The notes under the pieces: generated by a model
Seen by the model: the letters and a program-made list of their open reading frames with translations, nothing else
Told to the model about the DNA's origin: nothing
Database searches by the model: none
Assembly: GCF_014844075.1 (NCBI RefSeq)
Contig: NZ_CP062165.1
Span: forward strand, 3,658,001 to 3,722,000
Direction: 5' to 3'
DNA from: Paenibacillus sp. JNUCC-31
Lineage (GTDB): Bacteria > Bacillota > Bacilli > Paenibacillales > Paenibacillaceae
Length of the DNA: 64,000 nt
Shown: piece by piece, positions 1 to 9,442 of the stretch
Layout of the letters: every line of letters starts with the position of its first letter
Numbering within the stretch: position 1 is the stretch's first letter
Made by a program: the position numbers and the translations under genes

Positions 1-80
1 GTAGTTACGTTAAGCCGATACCATATGTTTTGAATTAACTGATATGACCATCATTCATCAGATTATGGAGGGGAAATTCC

Positions 81-1139
81 ATGTCCAAACTTAAAGTTGC
101 CGTTGTCGGCGCGGGATCGATATCCGATTTTCATTTACAAGCTTATGCCAGCAATCCCGAAGTTGAAATATACGCCATATGTGACCTGAATGAAGCTCGT
201 GCCCAGGAAGCAGCGAAAAAATATAACGCTACTCATGTATTCACAGACTATAAGGAGCTTCTGGCACTGCCTGAAATCCATTCGATCAGCGTCTGTACCT
301 GGAATGACACACACGCCGAGATTAGCATTGCTGCTCTGGATGCGGGTAAAAACGTACTTTGCGAGAAGCCGCTCTGTCAAACGGTAGAAGAAGCGCTGGA
401 GGTAGAGAAGGCTGTTCACCGCACTGGGAAGCTGCTTCAAGTTGGCTTTGTACGCCGTTATAGCGACAATGCGCAAATCCTGAAGAAGTTCATTGATGAA
501 GGCGAGCTGGGAGAGATCTATTATGCCAAGGCATCCTGTCTGCGGCGTTTGGGCAATCCGGGTGGCTGGTTTGCAGATGTTGAGCGTTCTGGCGGCGGCC
601 CGTTGATCGATATCGGCGTACACATTATTGATATCTCCTGGTACCTGATGGGCAAACCGAAGGTGAAAACCGTCTCTGCGAATGTCTCCAATCGATTGGG
701 TAACCGTGCCAATATCCGTAATCTGTCGTTCTACCAGGCGGCCGACTATGATGCGAACAAAAACACCGTGGAGGATATGGCCAACGCATTGATTCGCTTC
801 GAGAACGGGGCAAGCCTGCTGGTGGATGTAAGTTTCACGCTGCACGCCAAGCAGGATGAAACTTCGGTCAGACTCTATGGCGATAAAGGTGGAGCTGAAC
901 TGGAACCGGAAATCTCACTCATTGGCGAGAAATTCGATACCATCTTAAATATGACACCACAGGTCGACTTCAAATCCCTTGATTTTGCAGGTTCTTTCCG
1001 TAATGAAGTCAATCATTTTATCGACAGTACCCAAGGGCGCAAAGAGACGCTTAGTCCCGTTGAAGATGGCGTTGAAATCATGAAAATCCTCTGTGCCATC
1101 TACGAGTCGGCACGTGAAGGACGCGAAATTTCACTGTAG
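81..1139 (+). CDS. Gfo/Idh/MocA family NAD(P)-dependent oxidoreductase
   Basis: This 352-residue cytoplasmic protein is predicted to oxidise or reduce a sugar or inositol-like polyol with NAD(P). The N-terminal Rossmann fold shows the dinucleotide loop VVGAGSIS (G10, G12), and the family signature EKPL with the catalytic lysine is at about K96. The rest matches the C-terminal alpha/beta substrate domain (about 130-350). An AGGGG-type ribosome binding site lies just before the ATG. Length is normal for the family. It stands ahead of a fucosidase, a sugar importer, a GH3 and a GH38 enzyme, so a role in processing a released sugar is likely, but the substrate cannot be read from sequence. The family call is firm; the specific reaction is unknown. 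Confidence 0.9.
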   Translation: MSKLKVAVVGAGSISDFHLQAYASNPEVEIYAICDLNEARAQEAAKKYNATHVFTDYKELLALPEIHSISVCTWNDTHAEISIAALDAGKNVLCEKPLCQTVEEALEVEKAVHRTGKLLQVGFVRRYSDNAQILKKFIDEGELGEIYYAKASCLRRLGNPGGWFADVERSGGGPLIDIGVHIIDISWYLMGKPKVKTVSANVSNRLGNRANIRNLSFYQAADYDANKNTVEDMANALIRFENGASLLVDVSFTLHAKQDETSVRLYGDKGGAELEPEISLIGEKFDTILNMTPQVDFKSLDFAGSFRNEVNHFIDSTQGRKETLSPVEDGVEIMKILCAIYESAREGREISL

Positions 1140-1163
1140 ACAGGGTGTTGTAATACGAAAGTC

Positions 1164-1461
1164 GCAACTCCATTCGAAGTAGTGATGTCTAACAAGTCTT
1201 TACTTGTTGAACTAACCATTGTTCCAAAACGAAGTTCAGAATCTATCTGAAGAATGCACTGCATTCGAAGTGATAGGGCTTATATTTCTCTACATGTTGA
1301 ACTGAACGTTTAAGCCAAAACGGAGAGTGCAGAACCAATCTGGAGAAGCGAAGCGCTCGCCTTTATCCCCGGATTACCACCATTTATAGTGTGAAATCAG
1401 AGAAATCCGGGGATAAGAGCGATCGGAAGATGGTACTGCAATCGGAGTGACAGGGCTTAAC
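1164..1461. repeat. Intergenic degenerate repeat array (three B units, two A units)
   Basis: The gap between the oxidoreductase and the fucosidase holds no gene but a repeat array. A roughly 28-base unit (core CATTCGAAGT or AATCGGAGTGACAGGGCTTA) occurs at about 1164-1191, 1256-1282 and 1434-1460. A roughly 56-base unit beginning TTGAACT occurs at about 1201-1255 and 1291-1351. In the first full copy the long unit runs straight into the short one; in the second copy about 80 bases containing a long hairpin lie between them. No function is evident. Such intergenic repeats could act as RNA structures or be remnants of a small mobile repeat family. Confidence 0.65.
1354..1428. repeat. Long imperfect inverted repeat (hairpin) inside the repeat array
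   Basis: TTTATCCCCGGATT at about 1371-1384 pairs with AATCCGGGGATAA at about 1403-1415, and the pairing extends imperfectly outwards through GCTCGC / GAGCGA. There is no T-run, so it does not look like an ordinary intrinsic terminator. It lies about 75 bases upstream of the fucosidase start and could shape the 5' leader of that transcript or help end the upstream one. Confidence 0.6.
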
Positions 1462-1504
1462 CTGTGGGGTTTATCTTATATCCAATCCGAAGGAGATGAA
1501 CGGG

Positions 1505-2917
1505 ATGAGCGAAACCAAAGAATCAGTGCTGGAACAGGAAGAGCAGGTCGTGGAAGCCGGTGTTCACAATTTTAGCAAAGAAGAGGAATGGGTGCAGCCT
1601 GAGGATCCGTTGCTGAATGAACGCCTGGAGTGGTTCAAGGATCAGAAGCTGGGGTTGATGATGCACTGGGGGCCCTATTCCCAGCTTGGACTCGTGGAGT
1701 CCTGGGCGCTAAGTGATGAAGATGGTGATTGGTCGCGCAATGATATCGACTGGACTGACGACATGGAGCATTTCAAGCGGGAATACTTTGATCTCAACAA
1801 AACGTTCAATCCGATTCGCTTTCAGCCGGAGGAATGGGCACAGATGGCCGCGGACAACGGGTTCAAATATTTCCTGTTCACTACCAAACATCATGATGGA
1901 TTCTGCATGTGGGATACACACACAACCGATTATCGTATCACAGGCAAGGATACTCCTTTTCACACCCATAAGTATGCAGATATTTGCCGGGCGCTTTTTG
2001 ACGCTTTTCGTGCCAAGGGTCTCGGCATCTCGGCTTACTTCTCCAAAGCAGACTGGCATACGCCATATTACTGGACACCTGGCATGGAGCGTGGAAGTCA
2101 TATGTGGCGCGGGCCATCCTATGATCCGAAAGAGTACCCGTGGCTGTGGGAAAAATTCGTCGAGTTCACGCATGAGCAGATCATGGAGCTGCTGACCAAC
2201 TACGGACGGATCGAGTGTCTATGGCTGGATGCAGGCTGGGTGCGTGAAGGGCGCCATGGTCAGGATATCCGACTGGGCGAGGTAGTGGAGCGTGCGCGTC
2301 AGACCACACAGCCGTGGCTCCTGGCAGCCGATCGCACGGTAGGCGGGCCGTATGAGAATATCGTAACCCCGGAACAGACCATCCCGGAACATCCCATGAA
2401 TATTCCTTGGGAGAGTTGTATCACGGTAGGGAATTCCTTTGCGTTTGGATTTGATGATCAATATAAGCCGGCAAGACAACTGGCACATATTCTGCTTGAG
2501 GTAGTATCCAAAGGCGGTAATCTCGCACTGAATGTCGGGCCGCAACCGGATGGACGTCTTCCAAATGGGGCAGTTCAGAGCATTAAAGCCCTTGGAGAAT
2601 GGCTTGGTACCCACGGTGAGGGCATTTACGCCACACGAATTTGCGGACCATACTACACTGGAGAGTGGGCTTTCACACGTAAGGAAGATATCAACGTTAC
2701 ATATGCCTTCCGTCTGTACAGAAATGAGAACGAGGTGGTACAACCACAGCTGGTCATTCCATATGTGGAAAAAGTAGAGCGGATCGAACTCGTCGGCACA
2801 GATGGTGTACTGTCGTTCCAACGGACGGAAGATGGACTTGCTGTAGAGCTGCCGCAAACAGCAGTTACAGAATTAGCACCTATCACACTTACGTTCAGAT
2901 TGTTCACAAACCAATAA
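1505..2917 (+). CDS. GH29 alpha-L-fucosidase
   Basis: This 470-residue enzyme is predicted to hydrolyse terminal alpha-L-fucose with retention. The family signature HHDGFCMWDT begins at H129. The motif LWLDAGW around D242 matches the position of the GH29 nucleophile, with the catalytic barrel spanning roughly 25-370 and a small beta domain at the C terminus. No signal peptide is visible, so it probably acts on oligosaccharides after import. The start at 1505 is preferred over an in-frame ATG at 1496 because AAGGAG at 1490-1495 is then about 9 bases away. It sits before a sugar importer and GH3/GH38 genes, which suggests joint breakdown of a fucosylated glycan. A terminator follows directly. 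The linkage preference is not known. Confidence 0.93.
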   Translation: MSETKESVLEQEEQVVEAGVHNFSKEEEWVQPEDPLLNERLEWFKDQKLGLMMHWGPYSQLGLVESWALSDEDGDWSRNDIDWTDDMEHFKREYFDLNKTFNPIRFQPEEWAQMAADNGFKYFLFTTKHHDGFCMWDTHTTDYRITGKDTPFHTHKYADICRALFDAFRAKGLGISAYFSKADWHTPYYWTPGMERGSHMWRGPSYDPKEYPWLWEKFVEFTHEQIMELLTNYGRIECLWLDAGWVREGRHGQDIRLGEVVERARQTTQPWLLAADRTVGGPYENIVTPEQTIPEHPMNIPWESCITVGNSFAFGFDDQYKPARQLAHILLEVVSKGGNLALNVGPQPDGRLPNGAVQSIKALGEWLGTHGEGIYATRICGPYYTGEWAFTRKEDINVTYAFRLYRNENEVVQPQLVIPYVEKVERIELVGTDGVLSFQRTEDGLAVELPQTAVTELAPITLTFRLFTNQ

Positions 2918-2930
2918 GTTCACAATCCAA

Positions 2931-2966
2931 ATCCCGGGAGACATCTATAGTCTTCCGGGATTTTTT
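2931..2966 (+). terminator. Intrinsic terminator after the fucosidase gene
   Basis: ATCCCGGGAGAC pairs with GTCTTCCGGGAT around a short loop, followed by six T residues. It separates the fucosidase from the importer genes, so the latter need their own promoter. Confidence 0.9.
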
Positions 2967-3100
2967 GGTATGGTGATTTTCACAAAATACATAGTTTAAA
3001 GTACGATTTCCCCTTGTCTGGCAAGGGTTTTGGGAATAAGGAGAGGTGAGAGAAAATTGCGAATTGATAAAAGAACACCACTCAAGGTACTATCGATCTA

Positions 3101-3114
3101 AGAAAGCGTTACCT
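3101..3114 (+). promoter_or_regulatory. Possible cre (CcpA) site upstream of the sugar importer
   Basis: AGAAAGCGTTACCT resembles the catabolite-responsive consensus TGNAANCGNTNNCA with mismatches at the two ends. It lies in the roughly 310-base gap before the importer genes, a normal place for glucose repression of a sugar operon. A second partly similar stretch at about 3131-3143 has one extra base. Apart from this and the terminator, nothing else was found in the gap. The match is moderate and the call is tentative. Confidence 0.35.
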
Positions 3115-3230
3115 GACATTAATACTCACATGTAAAGCGTTGGAACAAAAGAATGGACCAAAGAAAAGGATGTTTAAGGGATGTAAATGTAATGTATTAT
3201 TACACTTAAGGTGTAGAAGGGGTGACGCGA

Positions 3231-4211
3231 ATGAGTCGAGCTACGGAAAGCATACCTGCACCGGTGGAGCTCCAACAATTAAGGAATGATGTAGAACCCA
3301 AGAGGCAGCATCCATTTATCAAAAGCCTCAAGAAGCATTGGGAGCTCTATCTGCTCGTGCTGCCTCCCGTATTGTATCTGTTGATCTTCAAGTACATTCC
3401 GATGGTCGGTGTACAGATTGCATTCAAAGACTTCAGTGTCGTAAAAGGAATCTGGGGAAGCCCGTGGGTTGGATTCAAACACTTCGAGGCTTTCTTTGAA
3501 TCCCCCAACTTCTGGCTGCTGATCAAAAACACGATTGGTATCAGTTTCTACTCGTTACTCGCCGGATTTCCGATTCCGATCCTGCTGGCGCTTGCGCTGA
3601 ATGAGATCCGAACGGGTTACTTTAAAAAGACCGTGCAGATGGTCACCTACGCTCCGCATTTTATCTCCACAGTCGTCATGGTATCCATTATCATTCTGAT
3701 GCTCTCTCCGCATGTGGGCGTGGTAGACAAGCTATTTACCTTCCTGGGTTTTCCGATGACCAACTTCATGGGCATTCCGGAATACTTCAAATCCATCTAT
3801 GTGTGGTCGGGTGTATGGCAAGGCATGGGTTATTCATCGATCATTTATATCGCGGCACTCGCTGGCGTTGATCCATCCCTTTACGAAGCAGCGAAGATGG
3901 ACGGCGCTTCTAGACTTCGGAAAATTTGGCATATCGACCTTCCAACGCTCGTACCGGTTACCGTCATCATGCTGATTCTGAGTTTGGGCAGCATTATGGG
4001 CGTGGGCTTCGAAAAAATATACCTGATGCAGAATCCGCTCAACACAAGCGCTTCGGAGGTCATCTCCACGTATGTGTACAAGGTGGGTCTGATCGGGGCC
4101 AACTTCAGCTTCTCCTCGGCGGTAGGATTGTTCAACTCCGTGATCAACCTGATCCTGCTGGTTATCGTCAACGGCATTTCCCGCAAAGTATCCCAGAACA
4201 GCTTGTGGTAA
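3231..4211 (+). CDS. Carbohydrate ABC transporter permease (LplB/YtcP-type, first subunit)
   Basis: This 326-residue inner-membrane protein is the MalF-like half of a binding-protein-dependent sugar importer. About six hydrophobic segments run from residue 30 onward, and the EAA loop that docks the ATPase reads EAAKMDGASRLRKIW near residue 222. The ATG at 3231 is preferred to the GTG at 3222 because the purine-rich AAGGGG then lies at the right distance. It is followed after 15 bases by the second permease and then the binding protein. No ATPase gene is present, as is usual for this importer class, where a shared MsmX-like ATPase serves many systems. The substrate is inferred to be the glycan handled by neighbouring enzymes. 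Confidence 0.92.
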   Translation: MSRATESIPAPVELQQLRNDVEPKRQHPFIKSLKKHWELYLLVLPPVLYLLIFKYIPMVGVQIAFKDFSVVKGIWGSPWVGFKHFEAFFESPNFWLLIKNTIGISFYSLLAGFPIPILLALALNEIRTGYFKKTVQMVTYAPHFISTVVMVSIIILMLSPHVGVVDKLFTFLGFPMTNFMGIPEYFKSIYVWSGVWQGMGYSSIIYIAALAGVDPSLYEAAKMDGASRLRKIWHIDLPTLVPVTVIMLILSLGSIMGVGFEKIYLMQNPLNTSASEVISTYVYKVGLIGANFSFSSAVGLFNSVINLILLVIVNGISRKVSQNSLW

Positions 4212-4226
4212 AGGAGGAGCTCATCC

Positions 4227-5135
4227 ATGTTCAACCTGTTAAATCGGAACCGGATCAAGGACCCGCTCGGTGACCGCATCTTCATGACATTCAACTATAT
4301 CTTTCTGTTTGCCATACTTTTAACGGTGTTTTACCCGCTCCTGTATATCATCAGTTCTTCGTTCAGCTCCTCGCGTGCCGTTACATCCGGTCAGGTGTGG
4401 CTGTTCCCGGTAGATTTTAACATCAAGGCCTACATTTCCATTTTCAAAAGCCAACAGCTCATGCTCGGTTTCTACAACACGATCATTTATACCGTAGTAG
4501 GCACATTTATCAATGTGGCACTCACCGTCATGCTCGCGTATCCCTTGTCACGCAAGTCATTTTACGGACGGGGGGCCATCATCATTTTCATGATGATCAC
4601 GATGTTCTTTGATGGCGGTCTGATTCCAACCTATCTCTTGATGAAAGACCTTCATCTGCTGGATACACGCTGGGCGATGTGGCTGCCAGGGGCGCTCGCG
4701 GTGTTCCAGGTCATTGTGGCGAGAACCTTCTTCCAGTCTTCCATCCCGGAAGAGCTTGGGGAGGCGGCGGAAATGGACGGCTGCCGGGATATCCGCTATC
4801 TGATCAGCGTGGTTCTTCCGTTATCGAAGCCGATTCTGGCGGTCATGACCCTGATGTATGCGGTAGGCCACTGGAATGCTTACTTTGATGCCCTGATCTA
4901 TCTCCGATCGGAGAAGCTGTTTCCGCTGCAATATGTGCTGCGGAATCTGCTCATATTAAACGCCGCAGATCCGGCGATGTTGGCCAATACGAGCCAGCAG
5001 CTGCGGGATCAAGGGTTTGAGCAGGTGCTGAAATACGCTCTGATCGTCGTCGCAAGCATTCCGATTCTCATCATGTATCCGTTTGTGCAGAAGCATTTTG
5101 TCAAAGGGGTCATGGTTGGCTCGCTCAAAGGATGA
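4227..5135 (+). CDS. Carbohydrate ABC transporter permease (LplC/YtcP-type, second subunit)
   Basis: This 302-residue protein is the MalG-like partner of the permease just upstream, and the two would form the heterodimeric membrane channel. Hydrophobic helices begin near residue 15, and the ATPase-docking EAA loop reads EAAEMDGCRDIRY around residue 190. The start follows an AAAGGAGGAG ribosome binding site within the 15-base gap, so the two permeases are translated from one transcript. The C terminus ends in the GSLKG motif common in this subunit. The family call is secure; the substrate is not. Confidence 0.92.
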   Translation: MFNLLNRNRIKDPLGDRIFMTFNYIFLFAILLTVFYPLLYIISSSFSSSRAVTSGQVWLFPVDFNIKAYISIFKSQQLMLGFYNTIIYTVVGTFINVALTVMLAYPLSRKSFYGRGAIIIFMMITMFFDGGLIPTYLLMKDLHLLDTRWAMWLPGALAVFQVIVARTFFQSSIPEELGEAAEMDGCRDIRYLISVVLPLSKPILAVMTLMYAVGHWNAYFDALIYLRSEKLFPLQYVLRNLLILNAADPAMLANTSQQLRDQGFEQVLKYALIVVASIPILIMYPFVQKHFVKGVMVGSLKG

Positions 5136-5263
5136 CCTTTGTAATCTGCGCCCCTTACGCCGCTTGAGAGGAGGTGGGGAACACTCCGGCTTCCGGGATC
5201 GGGTTTAACACGAGTACAGTAACCAGATGGTTATTCCGTTTTCAACAAAAAGGAGGAGTCAGA

Positions 5264-6901
5264 TTGAAAAAATCTTGGATTTCGATGTTGTTTCTGGTCT
5301 TTGCTTCGATGGCTTTGTTGTCCGCATGCGGTTCATCCGAGGAGACGGGTAAAGGGAGCGACGGTAGCGGGGAGAGCGGTGGCCCTGTGACGATGACTTT
5401 CTTTGCCCCACAAGGTAAAGCGTCCATGGAAGAAAATGAGTTCACCAAATTTATCGAAGACAAGTTCGATGTTACCCTGAAATGGGACCTGGCTCCGACG
5501 GACGCCCTGCAAGACCGCAGACAGTTGCTGCTGGCAAGTGGCGATTATCCCGAAGTGTTCCTCCATGGCAAGTTCACCACCTCAGACCTTCAAACGTACG
5601 GAAAACAGGGCGTGTTCCTCCCGTTACAGGATCTGATCAAGCAGTACGGTCCGAATCTGACCAAGATTATGGAGGAGAAGCCGTACTTCAAGGAAGCAGT
5701 AACTGCACCTGATGGAAATATCTACGCTTTGCCTATTTTCAATGAATGTTACCACTGTACCTATGCACAGAAATACTGGATCAACACGGAATGGCTCGAC
5801 AATCTGGGCCTTAAAATGCCAACTACGACGGACGAACTCTACACCGTTCTGAAGGCGTTCAAGGAACAAGACCCGAATGGCAATGGCAAAGCCGATGAGA
5901 TTCCGCTCACGGGTGCACCCAACAAATACGTGTGGAACGGCAACATCGATGCCTATCTGATGAACAGCTTTATCTATAATGACAACGATAAATATCTGAT
6001 CGTAAACGATGGCAAAGTTGATTTTGCTGCGAACAAGGAAGAGTGGAAAAAGGGACTGGAGTACGTGCACAAGCTGTATGCAGAAGGTCTGATTGATCCG
6101 GCTTCCTTCACACAGAACGATCAGGCGATCGGACAGCTGGGTAACAAGGAAGGCGACGAAGTGGTCGGCTCCATTACAACAGCGCTGGTCAGCTACCTCG
6201 TCAACACGTACGACAAGGATATCACCCGCCACCAGCACTGGGACATCGTGCCTCCGCTGAAAGGGCCGGATGGTGTTCAGACGACAGGTGCTACGCAAAG
6301 TGTAGGTGAGTTCGAGTTCGCTATCACCAACAAAGCGACCGAAGCACAACAGATCGCCGCGATCAAAATTGTAGATTACATGTTCAGTGAAGAAGGTGCT
6401 CTGTATGCAGAGTACGGACCGACAGAAGGGAAGGGCTGGAAGAAGGCGGATGCTGATGAGAAAAACATCAATGGCGAGCCTGCCAAATACAGCTACTATA
6501 ACCTGCCTGAGCGTGACCCAAATGTTGTAGTCAACGAGAGTTGGTCGCAGATCGGAGCACATGACTTGTCCAATACGTTCCGCAACCTGTTTGCAGAAGG
6601 TCAGAATCCGCTAGAGGCTGAAGGCTACGGTACCCGACTGGCACAAGCGACCAATGTATATGAACCATATGCACCAAAAGAGGTTTATCCTGCGAACGTA
6701 TTTATCCGTCCTGAAGATACAGAAACTGCTGCGCAGCTTACGACAGCCGTCAAGGATTACGTGATGACCAATATGGCTCAATTCATTATCGGCAGCAAGA
6801 GCATCGATAAGGAGTGGGACGCGTACGTAAAAGGTTTTGATGGCCTGGGGCTCAGCAATTACCTTGAGATTTACCAGCGTGCGATTGAGAAAAATCAATA
6901 A
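5264..6901 (+). CDS. Sugar ABC transporter substrate-binding lipoprotein
   Basis: This 545-residue lipoprotein is predicted to capture an oligosaccharide outside the membrane and deliver it to the two upstream permeases. Translation should begin at a TTG at 5264, seven to ten bases after AAAGGAGGAG. From there the protein opens with a lysine-rich start, a hydrophobic segment and the lipobox LLSAC (lipid-carrying cysteine about residue 23), then a Ser/Gly/Glu-rich linker. A longer in-frame start at 5174 would bury the signal peptide and is rejected. The size, above 500 residues, fits the LplA/YtcQ-type binding proteins that pair with this permease class. A terminator follows directly. Confidence 0.92.
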   Translation: MKKSWISMLFLVFASMALLSACGSSEETGKGSDGSGESGGPVTMTFFAPQGKASMEENEFTKFIEDKFDVTLKWDLAPTDALQDRRQLLLASGDYPEVFLHGKFTTSDLQTYGKQGVFLPLQDLIKQYGPNLTKIMEEKPYFKEAVTAPDGNIYALPIFNECYHCTYAQKYWINTEWLDNLGLKMPTTTDELYTVLKAFKEQDPNGNGKADEIPLTGAPNKYVWNGNIDAYLMNSFIYNDNDKYLIVNDGKVDFAANKEEWKKGLEYVHKLYAEGLIDPASFTQNDQAIGQLGNKEGDEVVGSITTALVSYLVNTYDKDITRHQHWDIVPPLKGPDGVQTTGATQSVGEFEFAITNKATEAQQIAAIKIVDYMFSEEGALYAEYGPTEGKGWKKADADEKNINGEPAKYSYYNLPERDPNVVVNESWSQIGAHDLSNTFRNLFAEGQNPLEAEGYGTRLAQATNVYEPYAPKEVYPANVFIRPEDTETAAQLTTAVKDYVMTNMAQFIIGSKSIDKEWDAYVKGFDGLGLSNYLEIYQRAIEKNQ

Positions 6902-6923
6902 GAGTTGATGGATTCATGATTGA

Positions 6924-6966
6924 GGCTGTCCCGATGTTAGCACTGAAATCGGGACGGTCTTCTCCT
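6924..6966 (+). terminator. Intrinsic terminator after the sugar importer
   Basis: GGCTGTCCCGAT pairs with ATCGGGACGGTC (one G-T pair) around a 12-base loop and is followed by a T-rich stretch. It closes the importer operon just before the promoter of the sensor-regulator gene. Confidence 0.8.
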
Positions 6967-6967
6967 T

Positions 6968-6995
6968 TTGACAACCCCACTTCATTAGATATAAT
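6968..6995 (+). promoter_or_regulatory. SigA-type promoter of the membrane AraC regulator
   Basis: TTGACA at 6968-6973 and TATAAT at 6990-6995 are both perfect hexamers with 16 bases between them. The regulator start lies about 100 bases downstream, so this gene has its own strong housekeeping promoter. Confidence 0.8.
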
Positions 6996-7100
6996 TTACT
7001 GAATATTTATGGGAAAATTAGCGACCAGAAGGCGTGGTTGTTGTCATTCCAGCTTATGCAAAATGCTCATGCGTATAAACAGTGGTGGGGGGCCTCGGAG

Positions 7101-9323
7101 ATGAACAACAGTTGGTTTAGACGTTTGCTGCTATCGTATTTGCCTGTTTTTTTTATCGTGACCACAATCCTGTTTATTATCTTCTTCCAGGTGTTCAATG
7201 AACAGAACCGAAGAGAAGCACTCAAGGCCAATGAATTTCTGGCATCACAGGTAACGCAATACCTGGACAATTCACTGCGCTCCATCGACTTCAAGGTACT
7301 GCGTGATATTTTGACCAATCCCAACCTGAAAAATTATTATTCGGTAACCGGAAGCGAGGATGTATATGCCGGAATTCAAGCGGTCCAGGTTATTGATGAA
7401 TTGAAAATAGAGTATCCGCTGATTGATTCCATATATCTGGTAAGATACAACGACGATACGGTCTTCAGCAATGGTAAGGCGGTACCGATCGAGGAGTTCC
7501 CGGATGCTGCTTTTATTAAAGACAGCCGTGCAGCGGCAACGCAAAAGTGGGTGGGGGCCAGATCCTTTAAGGCATTCCCGACAGTGGAAGGAAAACAGGT
7601 GATTACACTCATTCGCGGTGTCGGAAACGGCACGGGGCTTGTGGTGGTTAACGTCGATCTGCCGACTTTGCAGAAGTCCATTATGCAGATGTATGACCCT
7701 GAGTTCACCTTCGTGAATATCTTCAATCGCTCGGGGGGCAATTTGTGGGACGGAGGAATGCAGGATGGCATTACAGCAGTTTCTCCCAAAACGGACTCCG
7801 GTGAAGTGTTCTCCGAGTTTACATCCAGCTACAGCGGCTGGAAGGTACAGACAGGCTTGAACAATGGCAAAATCGTCAAATTCACCCTGCAATTTTATAA
7901 TATCTGGTTGGTGTTTGCTGTTGTTGTTGTATTGATCGGTGTCGTGTGGGTGATCTACGTTACACGAAGAAATTACAAACCCATCCAGCAGATCGTTACG
8001 TTGATAGAGACGGTGGCTTCGCAGAAACAGCCGGGCATGGGCTATACGAAGGATAACGAGTTCCGTTTTATCCAGACCACGTTGGAGCGAATGATTGATC
8101 AAACCAAACAATATCAGGAGGAGCATGAAGAGAACCTGATTTTGCAGAAAAAATATTTTTTTCAGGAGCTGCTGGAGGGCACGCGGGACTTTACTGGCAG
8201 TGAACTGACAGCGGAGATGGCAAAGTTTAAACTGCCACAGTTGGAGGACCGATGGGCTGTAATCGTTGTCGAGATTGATCAGTATTCCCGGTTCTTGGAA
8301 GAGTATCATGCTCAAGACCAATCCCTTCTGAAATTCGTGTTATCCAGCATTCTGCAAGAGAGTGCAAGGCAGGAAGGTACAGAATGTTGGGCAGAGTGGA
8401 TATCGGATCAGCGGCTGTACGCGATTGTCTGGATTCCCGGGACGGAAATGGGTGAGGAAACAGAACGGAGACTGCTCTCCGGTTATCTGGACAGAGTGGG
8501 GCAGTATCTGAACTTCACCGTAACCATTGGGATTGGGAGAGTGGCCGTGGATGTTCGTGGTTTGAGAGCTTCGTTGAAGGAGGCTGTGCATGCCTTGGAG
8601 TACAAGGCTGTACTCGGCATGAACCGAATCATCTCATGCGGAGAGGTTCCGACCTCCACCAATGATGTGTATGAATTCCTGAAGACCATCTCTCTGCTGG
8701 TGCAGGCCATGCGTCTGTCAGACGAAGTCTGGGAAACGCATTTTGAACGATTGTTCGAACAGATCCGTGAATCTGTGCTTTCCCGACAGGAGATTATGAA
8801 TACCGTCCAATTGCTGTTCCAGCACTATAATCGGGAGTTCGCGGAACTATCCCAGGATTATCAGGAGAGATGGGCCGCTGTATTTACACCGCTGCTTCCC
8901 AGGTTGGAAGTCTGGGAAACGTTAGATGATTTACGCGATCTGTGCTGGAAAGGCTTCCGGGAGCTGGCTCAGCAGATGCAGACGCTGCATTGTTCCAGAA
9001 AACACAGATCTCATATTCTTGAGATTCGCAAGTATATTGAACAGAACTACAACAACCCCGAGCTGTCGTTGAACTATCTAAGTGATTTATTCGATATTAA
9101 TCCGAAATATTTAAGCAAGCTGTTCAAGGACGAAATTGGTGAGAAGTTCGTGGATCTTCTAATTAGTCACCGTATTGAGAAGGCGAAGCAGCTCATGCTG
9201 GAGACTGACAAGGCTATTCAGGAGATCAGTGAGGAAGTGGGGTATACGAATTATAATTCCTTCAATCGGGCGTTCAAAAATGTGGTGGGTGTGGCGCCAA
9301 GTGACTACAGAAAAGCCATGTGA
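7101..9323 (+). CDS. Membrane sensor fused to AraC-type DNA-binding domain
   Basis: This protein of about 740 residues joins sensing and transcription control in one chain. A transmembrane helix at about 10-32 is followed by an extracellular Cache-like region (about 33-270), a second helix (about 275-297), a cytoplasmic linker region, and a C-terminal AraC/XylS double helix-turn-helix (about 638-740) ending in the usual GVAPSDYRK. The ATG at 7101 gives the common start of this family (MNNSWFRRLLLSYLP), although its ribosome binding site is weak; a TTG at 7038 would add 21 residues that look unrelated. It lies between the importer and the GH3/GH38 genes and probably activates them on sensing the substrate. 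It needs no separate kinase, unlike the YesM/YesN-type pair at the other end of the window. Confidence 0.9.
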   Translation: MNNSWFRRLLLSYLPVFFIVTTILFIIFFQVFNEQNRREALKANEFLASQVTQYLDNSLRSIDFKVLRDILTNPNLKNYYSVTGSEDVYAGIQAVQVIDELKIEYPLIDSIYLVRYNDDTVFSNGKAVPIEEFPDAAFIKDSRAAATQKWVGARSFKAFPTVEGKQVITLIRGVGNGTGLVVVNVDLPTLQKSIMQMYDPEFTFVNIFNRSGGNLWDGGMQDGITAVSPKTDSGEVFSEFTSSYSGWKVQTGLNNGKIVKFTLQFYNIWLVFAVVVVLIGVVWVIYVTRRNYKPIQQIVTLIETVASQKQPGMGYTKDNEFRFIQTTLERMIDQTKQYQEEHEENLILQKKYFFQELLEGTRDFTGSELTAEMAKFKLPQLEDRWAVIVVEIDQYSRFLEEYHAQDQSLLKFVLSSILQESARQEGTECWAEWISDQRLYAIVWIPGTEMGEETERRLLSGYLDRVGQYLNFTVTIGIGRVAVDVRGLRASLKEAVHALEYKAVLGMNRIISCGEVPTSTNDVYEFLKTISLLVQAMRLSDEVWETHFERLFEQIRESVLSRQEIMNTVQLLFQHYNREFAELSQDYQERWAAVFTPLLPRLEVWETLDDLRDLCWKGFRELAQQMQTLHCSRKHRSHILEIRKYIEQNYNNPELSLNYLSDLFDINPKYLSKLFKDEIGEKFVDLLISHRIEKAKQLMLETDKAIQEISEEVGYTNYNSFNRAFKNVVGVAPSDYRKAM

Positions 9324-9442
9324 GCGTGTTGAAGGACGCCATTTGACAGAAAAGTAGCCGTTCTATTTTACGGGGAATTATCAACGTTATTGCATTTACC
9401 AAGGTTGTCAGACCAAGCCGAACTCATAAGGAGAATGTGTAC

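Noticed and set aside
135..845. Long antisense open frame inside the oxidoreductase gene
   Set aside because: It lies wholly opposite a clear gene, has no ribosome binding site and its translation shows no domain pattern. Similar shadow frames opposite the fucosidase, binding protein, GH3, KdpB and SNF2 genes were rejected for the same reason.
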